Source: an uncultured Collinsella sp.
GTDB taxonomy: Bacteria > Actinomycetota > Coriobacteriia > Coriobacteriales > Coriobacteriaceae
NCBI GenBank assembly: GCA_902470095.1
Contig: CABRFG010000014.1
Span: 1 to 37,056 of the forward strand
DNA: 37,056 bases
Direction: 5' to 3'
The position numbers and the translations under genes are program-made. The notes beneath the pieces were generated by a model that was not told the origin of the DNA, did no database searches, and worked only from the letters and a program-made list of their open reading frames with translations. Positions 1 through 7,028 of this stretch are shown one piece after another. The first letter of the stretch is position 1. Each line of letters begins with the position of its first letter.

Positions 1-139
1 TCTCCAGATGGAGCTCCTGTTCCAGGCTTTTGACGGCGTTTGAGATGTTGGACTGAGCGGTATAGAGGCGCTGAGCTGCGGCGTTGATTGAGCCGGACTC
101 TGCCACGGCAATCAGAAAACGAAGCTGCTGAAGGGTCAT
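1..139 (-). CDS. LysR-type transcriptional regulator, N-terminal part (truncated by window edge)
   Basis: The minus strand encodes about 46 residues beginning MTLQQLRFLIAVAESGSINA, followed by AAQRLYTAQSNISNAVKSLE. This is the N-terminal winged helix-turn-helix of LysR-family regulators, with the recognition helix around TAQSNISNAVKSLE. The start at 139 is preferred over an ATG at 148 because AAAGGA lies 8 nt upstream of it, whereas it sits directly against the 148 codon. The effector domain is outside the window. The gene is divergent from metY and shares a 273-bp intergenic region with it, so regulation of sulfur assimilation is a reasonable guess (inference). The family assignment is firm; the ligand is unknown. 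Confidence 0.88.
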   Translation of the reverse strand, partial: MTLQQLRFLIAVAESGSINAAAQRLYTAQSNISNAVKSLEQELHLE

Positions 140-160
140 CGACGCCATCCTTTCGATTGC

Positions 161-177
161 TATCTATAAAACCGATA
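161..177. promoter_or_regulatory. Candidate LysR operator (TATC-N9-GATA dyad)
   Basis: A small inverted repeat, TATC at 161-164 and GATA at 174-177 with 9 nt between, lies just upstream of the LysR start. Its spacing is close to the T-N11-A dyads of LysR binding sites. It could be an autoregulatory site. The evidence is only the symmetry and the position. Confidence 0.25.
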
Positions 178-199
178 ACAGGTTAGCGCTTTTAAGTGA

Positions 200-228
200 T
201 TGACCGAGCGAAACAATGCTCGTACTAT
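200..228 (+). promoter_or_regulatory. Predicted sigma-70-type promoter of metY
   Basis: TTGACC (200-205) and TACTAT (223-228) are separated by exactly 17 nt. The spacer itself contains a dyad, CGAGC at 205-209 and GCTCG at 218-222, so a regulator could bind between the two promoter elements. Predicted transcription start is near 235, giving a 5' leader of about 178 nt before metY. Confidence 0.6.
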
Positions 229-296
229 TCAAAACACACAAAGGAGGTAGGTAATTAAACCGACCACGGAACCGGGATGCGAAAGGAGGCCCGCAT

Positions 297-350
297 ATGA
301 ATTGCTTACCAAGACGAATGCCGGGCTCCTGTTTGCGCCCGTCGGCGTGA
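297..350 (+). CDS. Possible leader peptide with two Cys codons upstream of metY
   Basis: A 17-codon ORF (MNCLPRRMPGSCLRPSA) has a very strong ribosome binding site, AAAGGAGG at 282-289, 7 nt before the ATG. Cys codons are at positions 3 and 12. It lies in the predicted transcribed leader of metY. Its SD region (AGGAGGCCCG, 284-293) can pair with CGGGCTCCT inside the ORF (323-330 region), and CTCCTG (326-331) can pair with CAGGAG (352-357), so alternative structures that open or hide the SD are possible. Cys-codon leader ORFs upstream of sulfur genes are known in actinobacteria (mycobacterial examples). That this one senses cysteine is inference. It could also be part of an RNA element I do not recognise. 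Confidence 0.45.
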   Translation: MNCLPRRMPGSCLRPSA

Positions 351-412
351 TCAGGAGACAGCGACTTACTTCTCTCTAATTTGTTTACTTTTGTTCGATC
401 AAGGAGATCATC

Positions 413-1723
413 ATGAGCCAGTTCATCAACCACCCCGAGCACACCTTTGGTTTCGATACCCTGCAGCTTCACGTTGGCCAGGAGAGCGCCGATCCCGCAT
501 CCGACTCCCGCGCCGTGCCTATCTACCAGACCACGAGCTATGTGTTCCGCAACTCCCAGCACGCCGCCGACCGCTTTGGTCTTGCCGATGCTGGTAACAT
601 CTACGGCCGTCTGACCAACTCCACCCAGGGCGTCTTCGAGGACCGTATCGCCGCACTCGAGGGCGGCGTGGCAGGTCTCGCCGTCGCCTCCGGTGCTGCT
701 GCCATCACCTATACCCTGCAGGCTCTTGCTCAGGCCGGTGACCATGTGGTTGCCCAGAAGACCATCTACGGTGGCTCCTACAACCTGCTGGAGCATACGC
801 TCTCCCAGTTTGGCGTCGAGACCACGTTTGTCGACGCTCATAACCTGGACGAGGTCGAGGGCGCCATCAGGGACAACACCACGGTCATCTATCTCGAGAC
901 GCTCGGCAACCCCAACTCCGACATCCCCAACATCGACGCCATCTCCGAGATCGCCAAGAAGCACGGTCTGCCGGTTGTCGTCGACAACACCTTCGGCACC
1001 CCGTATCTGTTCCGTCCGCTGGAGCATGGTGCCAACATCGTCGTCCACTCCGCAACCAAGTTCATCGGCGGCCACGGCACCTCGCTGGGCGGTGTGATCG
1101 TCGACGGTGGTAATTTCGATTGGAAGGCGAGCGGAAAGTACGCCCAGATCGCTGAGCCCAACCCCTCCTACCACGGTGTCTCGTTTGCCGAGGCTGCCGG
1201 TCCCGCCGCCTTCGCAACCTATGTCCGCGCTATCCTGCTGCGTGACGAGGGCGCCTGCATCAGCCCGTTCAACGCTTGGATCCTGCTCCAGGGCACCGAG
1301 ACTCTGTCGCTGCGCGTTGACCGTCATGTCGAGAACACCAAGAAGGTCGTTGAGTTCCTGGCTGGTGATTGCCATGTCGCCAAGGTGAACCACCCGAGCC
1401 TGTCTGAGCACCCCGATCACGAGCTCTATCAGAAGTACTTCCCCAACGGCGGTGCCTCGATCTTTACCTTTGAGATTAAGGGTGGCCAGGAGGCAGCTTG
1501 GAAGTTCATCGATCATCTGCAGGTCTTCTCGCTGCTCGCCAACGTGGCCGACGTCAAGTCGCTCGTCGTGCACCCGGCTACCACCACGCACTCCCAGCTC
1601 TCTGCCGAGGAGCTCGCCGAGCAGAACATCACGTCCTCCACGATCCGTCTTTCCATCGGTACCGAGAATGCCGAGGATATCATTTGGGATCTGAAGCAGG
1701 CCTTCGCCGCGCTGGACGAGTAA
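413..1723 (+). CDS. metY: O-acetylhomoserine aminocarboxypropyltransferase (O-acetylhomoserine sulfhydrylase)
   Basis: This 436-residue cytoplasmic PLP enzyme of the Cys/Met metabolism family would convert O-acetyl-L-homoserine and sulfide to homocysteine and acetate, the direct-sulfhydrylation route to methionine. The PLP lysine is Lys216 in the motif HSATKFIGGHG. Upstream are the cofactor and substrate motifs YGRLTNSTQ and VASGAAAITYTLQ. The insertion between the PLP lysine and the C-terminal domain and the length of about 430 residues are typical of MetY rather than the shorter MetB/MetC. The SD AAGGAG (401-406) is 6 nt before the ATG. The gene is monocistronic: it has its own promoter and a strong terminator (1784-1824). 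Divergence from a LysR gene and the Cys-codon leader suggest sulfur-dependent control. O-acetylserine activity cannot be excluded from sequence alone. Confidence 0.93.
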   Translation: MSQFINHPEHTFGFDTLQLHVGQESADPASDSRAVPIYQTTSYVFRNSQHAADRFGLADAGNIYGRLTNSTQGVFEDRIAALEGGVAGLAVASGAAAITYTLQALAQAGDHVVAQKTIYGGSYNLLEHTLSQFGVETTFVDAHNLDEVEGAIRDNTTVIYLETLGNPNSDIPNIDAISEIAKKHGLPVVVDNTFGTPYLFRPLEHGANIVVHSATKFIGGHGTSLGGVIVDGGNFDWKASGKYAQIAEPNPSYHGVSFAEAAGPAAFATYVRAILLRDEGACISPFNAWILLQGTETLSLRVDRHVENTKKVVEFLAGDCHVAKVNHPSLSEHPDHELYQKYFPNGGASIFTFEIKGGQEAAWKFIDHLQVFSLLANVADVKSLVVHPATTTHSQLSAEELAEQNITSSTIRLSIGTENAEDIIWDLKQAFAALDE

Positions 1724-1783
1724 GGCGACTTGTGCAAGGACCCCTTGCGACTCGATAGGTATAACTGTATAAAATGCCTGCTC

Positions 1784-1824
1784 AAGGCGCCTGTGCGAAC
1801 AATGGTTGCACAGGCGCCTTTTTT
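1784..1824 (+). terminator. Rho-independent terminator of metY
   Basis: A perfect 13-bp stem (AAGGCGCCTGTGC, 1784-1796, with its complement at 1808-1820), an 11-nt loop and six T residues (1819-1824). The rest of the 312-nt gap between metY and the next gene (1724-2035) shows no gene. Confidence 0.9.
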
Positions 1825-2035
1825 GCATAGAGAGGGCGCAAAAACAGGGTTTTTGACACGCTTTATGCATTCGAGTTGTGGAAAACTCCTGTTGAGAGGA
1901 TGTGAGTTTTACGCAATTGACGTGCGCCTTTTAAGTAAAACCGCAGGTCGCGATTTGCTCGGGGTACTATGCAGCGCGATCGAATCACACGCAGCTCAAA
2001 CGCAGCAAAAACGCACTACGGAGGTTTCCAGCTAC

Positions 2036-2812
2036 ATGAGGATTGATTCACGAAAACCGAAAGCCGCCGCCCTTTCCGCCGCTCTGACCGTGGCACTTTT
2101 GGCGGGCGCCGGTGCAACTGATGCCCACGCCGCAACACTGTCCGATACGGTTGGGTCTACGCCGTCCGAGACGACGCTGGTGCAGCCCGTTGACTATCGC
2201 GGCGATGGTTATGGTTCCATGCAGGAGTGGAACGCCTCGATGGAGGCCAAGCGCGATTCCCTGGAGATGCGCGCTCAGATCATCATGAATATGTATGGCG
2301 ACTATGCCACCGATGACGAGCGCGCTGTGCTGCAGGGCTGTATCGATGGCGCGGGCAGCCTGTTGACGATGGGGGAGGTCGACGCGAAGTCGACCGAGCT
2401 CGATGAGCTGCGCACTGCGCTTGAGGATGCCAAGCGCGAAGCGCTCGAGGCTGCTGCCGCCGAGGCGGAGGCTGCCGAGGCCGCCCAGGCTTCGTACTGC
2501 AACGCCGGTTACACTTCGTCCTACGCGTCTGCCGCGTCCTGCGCGAACGGATCGGGCCTGACGCGCTCTACGGGTGTCAATAACTACAACGGGCGCCGCG
2601 AGACCTATTACAGCAGCAATGTGCTTTATCACTATCGCACGGGCGAATGGACTCAGGATTCTGAGGGCTTTTGGCGTGATTCCGACGGCTATTACGTTGT
2701 TGCCGCGGGCGATATGGCCCAGGGCTCGACCTTTACGGGCTCCAAGGGTGATTGCAAGGTCTATGACTCCGGCTGCGCTGCCGGAACCACCGACTACTAC
2801 ACCGGTTGGTAA
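2036..2812 (+). CDS. Secreted protein with coiled-coil segment and Cys-containing C-terminal domain, function unknown
   Basis: 258 residues. The start at 2036 has CGGAGG upstream; the longer open frame running back to 1730 has no ribosome binding site. Residues 1-32 form a Sec signal peptide (basic RKPK, hydrophobic AALTVALLAGAGA, cleavage after DAHA). A charged Ala/Glu-rich stretch around residues 125-155 is likely helical or coiled coil. The C-terminal about 75 residues are rich in Tyr and Gly (NGRRETYYSS, GYYVVAAGDMAQGS, KVYDSGCAAGTTDYY). They loosely recall double-psi beta-barrel or 3D domains of cell-wall enzymes, which is a weak impression only. Four Cys after the signal could form two disulfides. 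Such proteins are common in gut Coriobacteriia. It is probably exported to the cell wall; no enzymatic role can be assigned. Confidence 0.8.
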   Translation: MRIDSRKPKAAALSAALTVALLAGAGATDAHAATLSDTVGSTPSETTLVQPVDYRGDGYGSMQEWNASMEAKRDSLEMRAQIIMNMYGDYATDDERAVLQGCIDGAGSLLTMGEVDAKSTELDELRTALEDAKREALEAAAAEAEAAEAAQASYCNAGYTSSYASAASCANGSGLTRSTGVNNYNGRRETYYSSNVLYHYRTGEWTQDSEGFWRDSDGYYVVAAGDMAQGSTFTGSKGDCKVYDSGCAAGTTDYYTGW

Positions 2813-2998
2813 TTTTTCTGCATCACGGATATTTGGCGGACGGGCGTCTTTACCGAGCTTTAGGGCAACGTAAGGACGTCCGTTCTATGTATGCGTTTGA
2901 GTTAACAGAGCCCTTACCGTGGCGGTACGCTGGGCGTATGGATGCGGGGCACACTGGTTCTTGAGAAATAAGGTCTTTCTCTTGGAGGAAGTGGTCTT

Positions 2999-3205
2999 GT
3001 GAATGCTCGAGATATTGCCGTTGCCGCCGTCGCGTTGATGCTTGGCTGCCTTGGTCCCACGGTCGCGCTCGTCGCGGGCATGCAGGGGACATGCGGGACT
3101 GCTCCTATCGTGGTCGGCGCGCTGATCGCGGCCGCACTGCTGGGAAGCGCGGGCGTGGTTCTTTGCCGCGACGATGAGGACGAGGTGCCGGGGTCGCAAC
3201 GTTAA
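2999..3205 (+). CDS. Small two-span membrane protein, unknown function
   Basis: 68 residues from a GTG start, with GGAGG (2984-2988) 10 nt upstream. Two hydrophobic segments are visible: about residues 5-25 (AVAAVALMLGCLGPTVALVAG) and about 34-54 (PIVVGALIAAALLGSAGVVL). A short acidic tail (CRDDEDEVPGSQR) follows and is probably cytoplasmic. It is followed by a strong terminator. I recognise no family; the good SD, sensible hydropathy and terminator support it being real. Confidence 0.65.
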   Translation: MNARDIAVAAVALMLGCLGPTVALVAGMQGTCGTAPIVVGALIAAALLGSAGVVLCRDDEDEVPGSQR

Positions 3206-3246
3206 CTGTTGTGAGATCGGCCGCCGGTCATAGACGAAGATGAAGG

Positions 3247-3281
3247 CCGCCGCAGGGGAAAGGTTCCCTTGCGGCGGTTTT
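3247..3281 (+). terminator. Terminator between the small membrane protein and the convergent reductase
   Basis: A 14-bp stem, 3247-3260 with 3264-3277 (one G-T pair), 3-nt loop AGG, then TTTT (3278-3281). It may act in both directions, since the reductase gene converges on it, but the minus-strand T-run is weak. Confidence 0.8.
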
Positions 3282-3314
3282 GCTGTTAAGGCTGTTGAAT
3301 GCGGCGCGTTGGCG

Positions 3315-4229
3315 CTACCAGCTTTTCTCGATATCGCGGATGCGCCGATAGAGCCACTCGTTTTGCGGTGCCTGGATATCGTGTTTGGCTGCGAGGCGGC
3401 AGATGGTGCCCGCGAACTCATCAACCTCGGTTTTGCGCCTTGCGATGCGGTCTTGAGCCATCGAGGGCATACCGGCGGGGGCGATTCCCTCGATGAGGTG
3501 CACCATTTGCGTCAGGTCTGTCTCGGTCAGTTCAACGCCCTCGGCGTTGGCGACCGCAAGCGTTTCGCGCATGGCGGAAACAAAGCAGCGACGCTGCTCG
3601 GAGCCCGGCTCCGTGGCGCTTCCGTAGGTCCCGCCGTAGGCCATGCAGGTCTGGTTGATGCCGTCGTTGAGCATGAGTTTGGCCCACATGCGGTGGGCGA
3701 TGTCGTCCTCGACGGTATGGGCGATGCCGCAGCGCGTATAGAGCTCGTCGATCGCGGTGATGGTTGCGGGGTTCGTGCCGGCCGCCGCGCCAAAGCGGAT
3801 TTCGCCCGCATTGGTAAAGGTGAGCGCGCCGTTGAGAAACACGGCGTCCATGCCCTGGCAGATACCAAGAACGGTATGCTCCCAGCCAAAACGTTCGGCA
3901 ATCTTTTGCTCGCTCGTAATGCCGTTGCACAGCGAGGCGATGAGCGTGTTGGGTCCCACGACGCGCTCCATAGTCTTGAGTGCTTGGTCGAGACCGGTGG
4001 TCTTGACTGTCAGGATGACCAGATCGGCGGGCGTCGCCTCGCTGGCACGGACGGACGTGAGATCGCAGGGCTTGCCGTTGACGGTGAGCGCGTCGTTCGC
4101 ATGACGCTCAAAACGGGCATCATCCATGACGTATTCGACGGCGTCGTTGCCGAGCGCCCGGGCGATCATGCTGCCGTAGAGCAGGCCGACGCCGCCCTTG
4201 CCGATAAAGGCGACCTTGTTGATCTGCAT
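3315..4229 (-). CDS. Ketopantoate reductase (ApbA/PanE) family protein
   Basis: 304 residues. The N-terminal Rossmann motif is GKGGVG (residues 10-15) after VAFI. The inter-domain signature ILTVKTTGLDQAL and CNGITSEQ follows. The C-terminal catalytic region includes AHRMWAKLMLNDGINQTC, which carries the conserved Lys and Asn residues of PanE. The family reduces 2-dehydropantoate to pantoate with NADPH (CoA synthesis), but paralogues acting on other 2-oxo acids are common and no pantothenate gene is adjacent, so the substrate is open. The start at 4229 is chosen over 4238 because GGGGAG lies 9 nt upstream of it. A terminator-like hairpin and a possible mini-ORF precede it. Confidence 0.85.
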   Translation of the reverse strand: MQINKVAFIGKGGVGLLYGSMIARALGNDAVEYVMDDARFERHANDALTVNGKPCDLTSVRASEATPADLVILTVKTTGLDQALKTMERVVGPNTLIASLCNGITSEQKIAERFGWEHTVLGICQGMDAVFLNGALTFTNAGEIRFGAAAGTNPATITAIDELYTRCGIAHTVEDDIAHRMWAKLMLNDGINQTCMAYGGTYGSATEPGSEQRRCFVSAMRETLAVANAEGVELTETDLTQMVHLIEGIAPAGMPSMAQDRIARRKTEVDEFAGTICRLAAKHDIQAPQNEWLYRRIRDIEKSW

Positions 4230-4251
4230 GTGAATCATCTCCCCATGTAAA

Positions 4252-4274
4252 AGGCGCCCGCGTAAGGGGCGCCT
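4252..4274 (-). terminator. Terminator-like hairpin in the leader of the panE-like gene
   Basis: A perfect 8-bp GC-rich stem (AGGCGCCC, 4252-4259, with GGGCGCCT, 4267-4274). Read on the minus strand it is followed by TTTT and then, within about 10 nt, by the SD of the reductase gene. It may be an attenuator or may stop transcripts entering from upstream. Confidence 0.5.
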
Positions 4275-4336
4275 GATGGATTGTATGCTGCCAGGGTGAT
4301 TGGTGGGTGCGCGGGGCGGCTGTTATGAAAAAGAAA

Positions 4337-4393
4337 CTATTGCGCTGTGCGCTTATGCCACGGGGCAGACCGCAAAGACATGCGCGTGGGCAT
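4337..4393 (-). CDS. Possible 18-residue leader ORF upstream of the panE-like gene
   Basis: The minus-strand ORF MPTRMSLRSAPWHKRTAQ is preceded by AAAGGAG with 6-nt spacing. It ends before a T-rich stretch and the 4252-4274 hairpin. The strong SD is the only positive evidence; chance occurrence is possible. Confidence 0.3.
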   Translation of the reverse strand: MPTRMSLRSAPWHKRTAQ

Positions 4394-4555
4394 GGGCGAC
4401 TCCTTTCATCGGGCTTTTTGCTGATGTTAAAGCGCTTCCGTGACGGCTCGATTTCTGCTGGGTTACGATACGTTCTCGATTGCGATTCTGATGTGTTTCG
4501 GTGGCGTGACGGGTTTGTTTCGCCTTTTCAGGGCTTCGATGGGAGAGGAGGGGCC

Positions 4556-5743
4556 GTGCAGTATCGCGTTGACCCCAAAAGCGGTAACCGTATCTCGGCG
4601 TTGGGGCTGGGGTGCATGAGGTTTCCCGGCGCGCCGGGACGCCCCGATGCGAAGACAGCTGATGCTATCATTTCCCGCGCCGTGGAGCAGGGGATAAATT
4701 ACCTGGACACGGCGTACCTTTATCCCGGCAACGAGGCATGCGTGGGCGCTTCGCTTGAACGCTTGGGCCTGCGCGACCAGGTTTTGCTCGCGACCAAGCT
4801 GCCGCACGCCTCGTGCAAGTGCACGGAGGATTTCGACCGTTTCTTTGATGAGCAGCTGCGCCGCCTGCGGACTGACCATATCGACTACTACCTCATGCAC
4901 AACATCACCTCGCCCGCCCAGTGGGAACGCGTGGTGGCGCTGGGTATCGAGGATTGGATTGCGCGCCAAAAGGCTGCGGGGCGTATTCGCCAGATAGGTT
5001 TTTCGTACCACGGCAGTGCGGCGGACTTCTTCACGATGCTTGACGCGTATGACTGGGACTTTTGCCAGATCCAGTATAACTACGCTGGAGAGCACTACCA
5101 AGCGGGAACGGCGGGACTCATGGCAGCCACCGAGCGCGGGCTCGCGGTGTTTGTGATGGAGCCGCTTTTAGGCGGACGCCTAGCGGGTAAGTTGCCGCCG
5201 CGGGCGCGCGCCGTGTTTGACGACGCGCACGATCCGCATTTGCGCACGCCTGTCGCCTGGGGCCTTTCGTGGGTGTGGAACCATCCTCAAGTCACGATGC
5301 TGCTTTCGGGCATGACTGATACCGCGCAAGTGGATGAGAACGCGGCGTTGGCTGATTGGGGCCTGCCGGATTCGATGACGACAGAGCAGCTCGATACCAT
5401 CGCACGTGTGCTGGGAGAGTTTGAGAAATCGAATCGCGTGCCCTGTACGGGGTGCGGCTACTGCATGCCGTGCCCCAAGGACATCAATATTCCCGGCTGC
5501 TTTGGTGCCTACAACGCGAGCTACGCACATAGTTGGTTTACGGGGCTGTCTCAATACTTTACGGCGAGCGCGGTGCGGACGAACGAGCCCAAGCTGGTGA
5601 GCAATTGCGTCAAGTGCGGCAAATGCGCGCGTCACTGCCCGCAGCACATCGATATTCCCGAGCGTCTCGACGATGTGCGCCGACGTTTCCAGCCCGGCCC
5701 CGTAACGGCCGCACTTAAAGCCTTTTGCAAAACGCGCTCCTGA
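4556..5743 (+). CDS. Aldo/keto reductase with C-terminal 4Fe-4S ferredoxin domain
   Basis: 395 residues from a GTG preceded by AGAGGAGG. The N-terminal TIM barrel carries the aldo-keto reductase tetrad: Asp and Tyr in NYLDTAYLYP, Lys in LATKLP and His in YLMHNI. A C-terminal segment contains two cysteine clusters, CTGCGYCMPCP and CVKCGKCARHCP, the second a classical CX2CX2CX3CP 4Fe-4S site. This fusion is a known family of predicted oxidoreductases in anaerobes, probably linking carbonyl reduction to ferredoxin-type electron transfer; substrates are unknown. Its TGA stop codon lies inside the first copy of the 86-bp repeat. A longer frame extends upstream to 4307 but without a ribosome binding site. 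Confidence 0.9.
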   Translation: MQYRVDPKSGNRISALGLGCMRFPGAPGRPDAKTADAIISRAVEQGINYLDTAYLYPGNEACVGASLERLGLRDQVLLATKLPHASCKCTEDFDRFFDEQLRRLRTDHIDYYLMHNITSPAQWERVVALGIEDWIARQKAAGRIRQIGFSYHGSAADFFTMLDAYDWDFCQIQYNYAGEHYQAGTAGLMAATERGLAVFVMEPLLGGRLAGKLPPRARAVFDDAHDPHLRTPVAWGLSWVWNHPQVTMLLSGMTDTAQVDENAALADWGLPDSMTTEQLDTIARVLGEFEKSNRVPCTGCGYCMPCPKDINIPGCFGAYNASYAHSWFTGLSQYFTASAVRTNEPKLVSNCVKCGKCARHCPQHIDIPERLDDVRRRFQPGPVTAALKAFCKTRS

Positions 5744-5825
5744 TGCCCCTTTTATAACTTGCGGTGGAATAGCTCCTGTTTGCGGCAGAATAGGGGCCAA
5801 ACAGGAACTATTCCACCGCAACTGA
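5740..5825 (+). repeat. 86-bp palindromic repeat, copy 1
   Basis: This 86-bp block recurs at 6927-7012 with only three differences, in the same orientation. Its core is a long inverted repeat with 24-nt arms (5759-5782 and 5798-5821), the left arm beginning TTGCGGTGGAATAG, with one mismatch, around a 15-nt loop (5783-5797). There is no T-run, so it is not a typical terminator. It resembles a small non-autonomous palindromic element (REP or MITE-like). It supplies the stop codon of the aldo-keto reductase and ends about 10 nt before the next start. Confidence 0.9.
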
Positions 5826-5836
5826 AGGGGGCTGTC

Positions 5837-6856
5837 GTGGGCCATCGGGATTCATGCGATGATTTGCGCGAGGTTCGTTGGGGCGTTTTGGGCGCTGGGC
5901 ACATTTCACATCGATTTGCATCGTCGCTCAAGGAGGTGGACGGGGCACGGCTTGTGGCTGCCGCCGGTCGCACTCCTTCGCATGTTGAGGAGTTTTGCAG
6001 GGCGTTTTCGATTGATGCCGCGCACAGTTATGCCACGGCTGACGATAGCGGCGATGCGGCTTATGATGCGCTGATTGCCGACCCCGATGTCGACGCAATC
6101 TACTTGGCTCTTCCACATGGCATGCATGCGCATTGGGTCTGTCGGGCGCTGCGCGCGGGAAAGGCCGTACTGTGCGAAAAGCCGGCCGTTTTGAATGAAG
6201 AAGAGGCCCGTGCGATCACCTCCGTTTCCCGCGAGTGCGGTGTGCCGTTTATGGAGGCGATGAAAAATCGGTTTTGTCCGATGCATACTCGCGTGAAGGG
6301 CTTGCTTGCGTCGGGTGAGCTTGGCCGTATTGTCTCGATTGAAAGCGTACAAAAGCTCGATTACGGCGAGTCTCCTTCGGGCTATCTGCTTGATCCGTTG
6401 CAGGGCGGCTGTCTATATGACATGGGCTGCTATGCGGTCGGGTGGTTTGAGGATCTGCTTGCGGGTGCGTGCGATGTTTCGTCTCGTGAAGTTCGCTGGC
6501 GCGACGTATCGGGCGGCCGCGTGGATTGGGCCGATGAGATTCATATGAGCGTCGGCGGCATACCCATTCATATGGTTTGCGACGGCAAAGCAGCATATGA
6601 AAGCCGCTTAACGATTGTCTGCGAGCGTGGCTCGTTAGAAATCGAGCGCCTCCATCGCCCCGAGCTCGCCCATGTGAAGTACTTCGACGGACGAGTACTC
6701 GAAATCGACGCCCCGTTTGAGGTCGATGACTTTTACGGCGAAGCTTCGCATGCGACCCAGCTCATCCGGGCGGGGAAACTCGAGAGTTCCGTCATGCCCC
6801 TTGCCGCCACGCAGCGCTGCGCGCGCATTATCGATGCAATCCGTCTAGCCCTCTAG
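5837..6856 (+). CDS. Gfo/Idh/MocA family oxidoreductase
   Basis: 339 residues. The GTG at 5837 has AAGGGGG upstream; an in-frame extension to 5759 would read through the repeat and is rejected. The N-terminal Rossmann fold starts with WGVLGAGHIS; the family signature EKPAVLNEEEA and the following helix are present, and the C-terminal alpha/beta domain is complete. Family members are NAD(P)-dependent sugar or inositol dehydrogenases and related enzymes, so a sugar-type substrate is likely but unspecified. The gene is bracketed by two direct copies of the 86-bp repeat, making a cassette of about 1.2 kb. Confidence 0.9.
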   Translation: MGHRDSCDDLREVRWGVLGAGHISHRFASSLKEVDGARLVAAAGRTPSHVEEFCRAFSIDAAHSYATADDSGDAAYDALIADPDVDAIYLALPHGMHAHWVCRALRAGKAVLCEKPAVLNEEEARAITSVSRECGVPFMEAMKNRFCPMHTRVKGLLASGELGRIVSIESVQKLDYGESPSGYLLDPLQGGCLYDMGCYAVGWFEDLLAGACDVSSREVRWRDVSGGRVDWADEIHMSVGGIPIHMVCDGKAAYESRLTIVCERGSLEIERLHRPELAHVKYFDGRVLEIDAPFEVDDFYGEASHATQLIRAGKLESSVMPLAATQRCARIIDAIRLAL

Positions 6857-6926
6857 GACTTGGCGTTGACGCGTAGGGGATCATGACGCCGACGCCCGTA
6901 GCCGTAGTGCTCGGTGGCCCGCATCT

Positions 6927-7012
6927 CTGATGCCCCTTTTATAAGTTGCGGTGGAATAGTTCCTGTTTGCGGCAGAATAGGGGCCAAACAGGAACTATTT
7001 CACCGCAACTGA
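6927..7012 (+). repeat. 86-bp palindromic repeat, copy 2
   Basis: 83 of 86 positions are identical to copy 1 at 5740-5825. The differences change one position flanking the stem and one in each arm. The left arm now matches fully, while one right-arm position becomes a G-T pair. Changes that keep the stem mostly paired suggest that the hairpin is maintained. It ends 16 nt before the nfo start. Confidence 0.9.
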
Positions 7013-7028
7013 TGAGGGGGAGCTGGAG

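Larger units (their letters stand above)
4230..4555. other. Intergenic region between divergent panE-like and aldo-keto reductase genes
   Basis: No confident full-size gene. It contains, on the minus strand, a hairpin ahead of the panE-like gene (4252-4274) and an SD-led 18-codon ORF (4337-4393), plus an AAGCGCTT palindrome at 4430-4437 that resembles the core of LacI/CcpA-type operators. The open frame running upstream of the aldo-keto reductase on the plus strand lacks an SD and is probably non-coding. Confidence 0.5.

Noticed and set aside
1745..1824. Possible small RNA: TTGCGA-17-TATAAA just before the metY terminator
   Set aside because: The transcript would be only about 45 nt and is almost entirely the terminator hairpin; the match more likely reflects AT-rich sequence before the stem.
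164..1870. Long minus-strand open frame opposite metY
   Set aside because: A shadow of the real gene: GC-rich third positions keep the antisense frame open; no SD and no recognisable domains. Similar antisense frames over the ABC permease, pgi and the YfcC gene were dismissed for the same reason.
4430..4437. AAGCGCTT palindrome as a LacI/CcpA-type operator
   Set aside because: Only 8 bp symmetrical with poor flanks; too short to call as an operator by itself.
4307..4555. N-terminal extension of the aldo-keto reductase
   Set aside because: No ribosome binding site at the early start codons, low-complexity basic sequence with no homology impression, and a strong SD right before the GTG at 4556.
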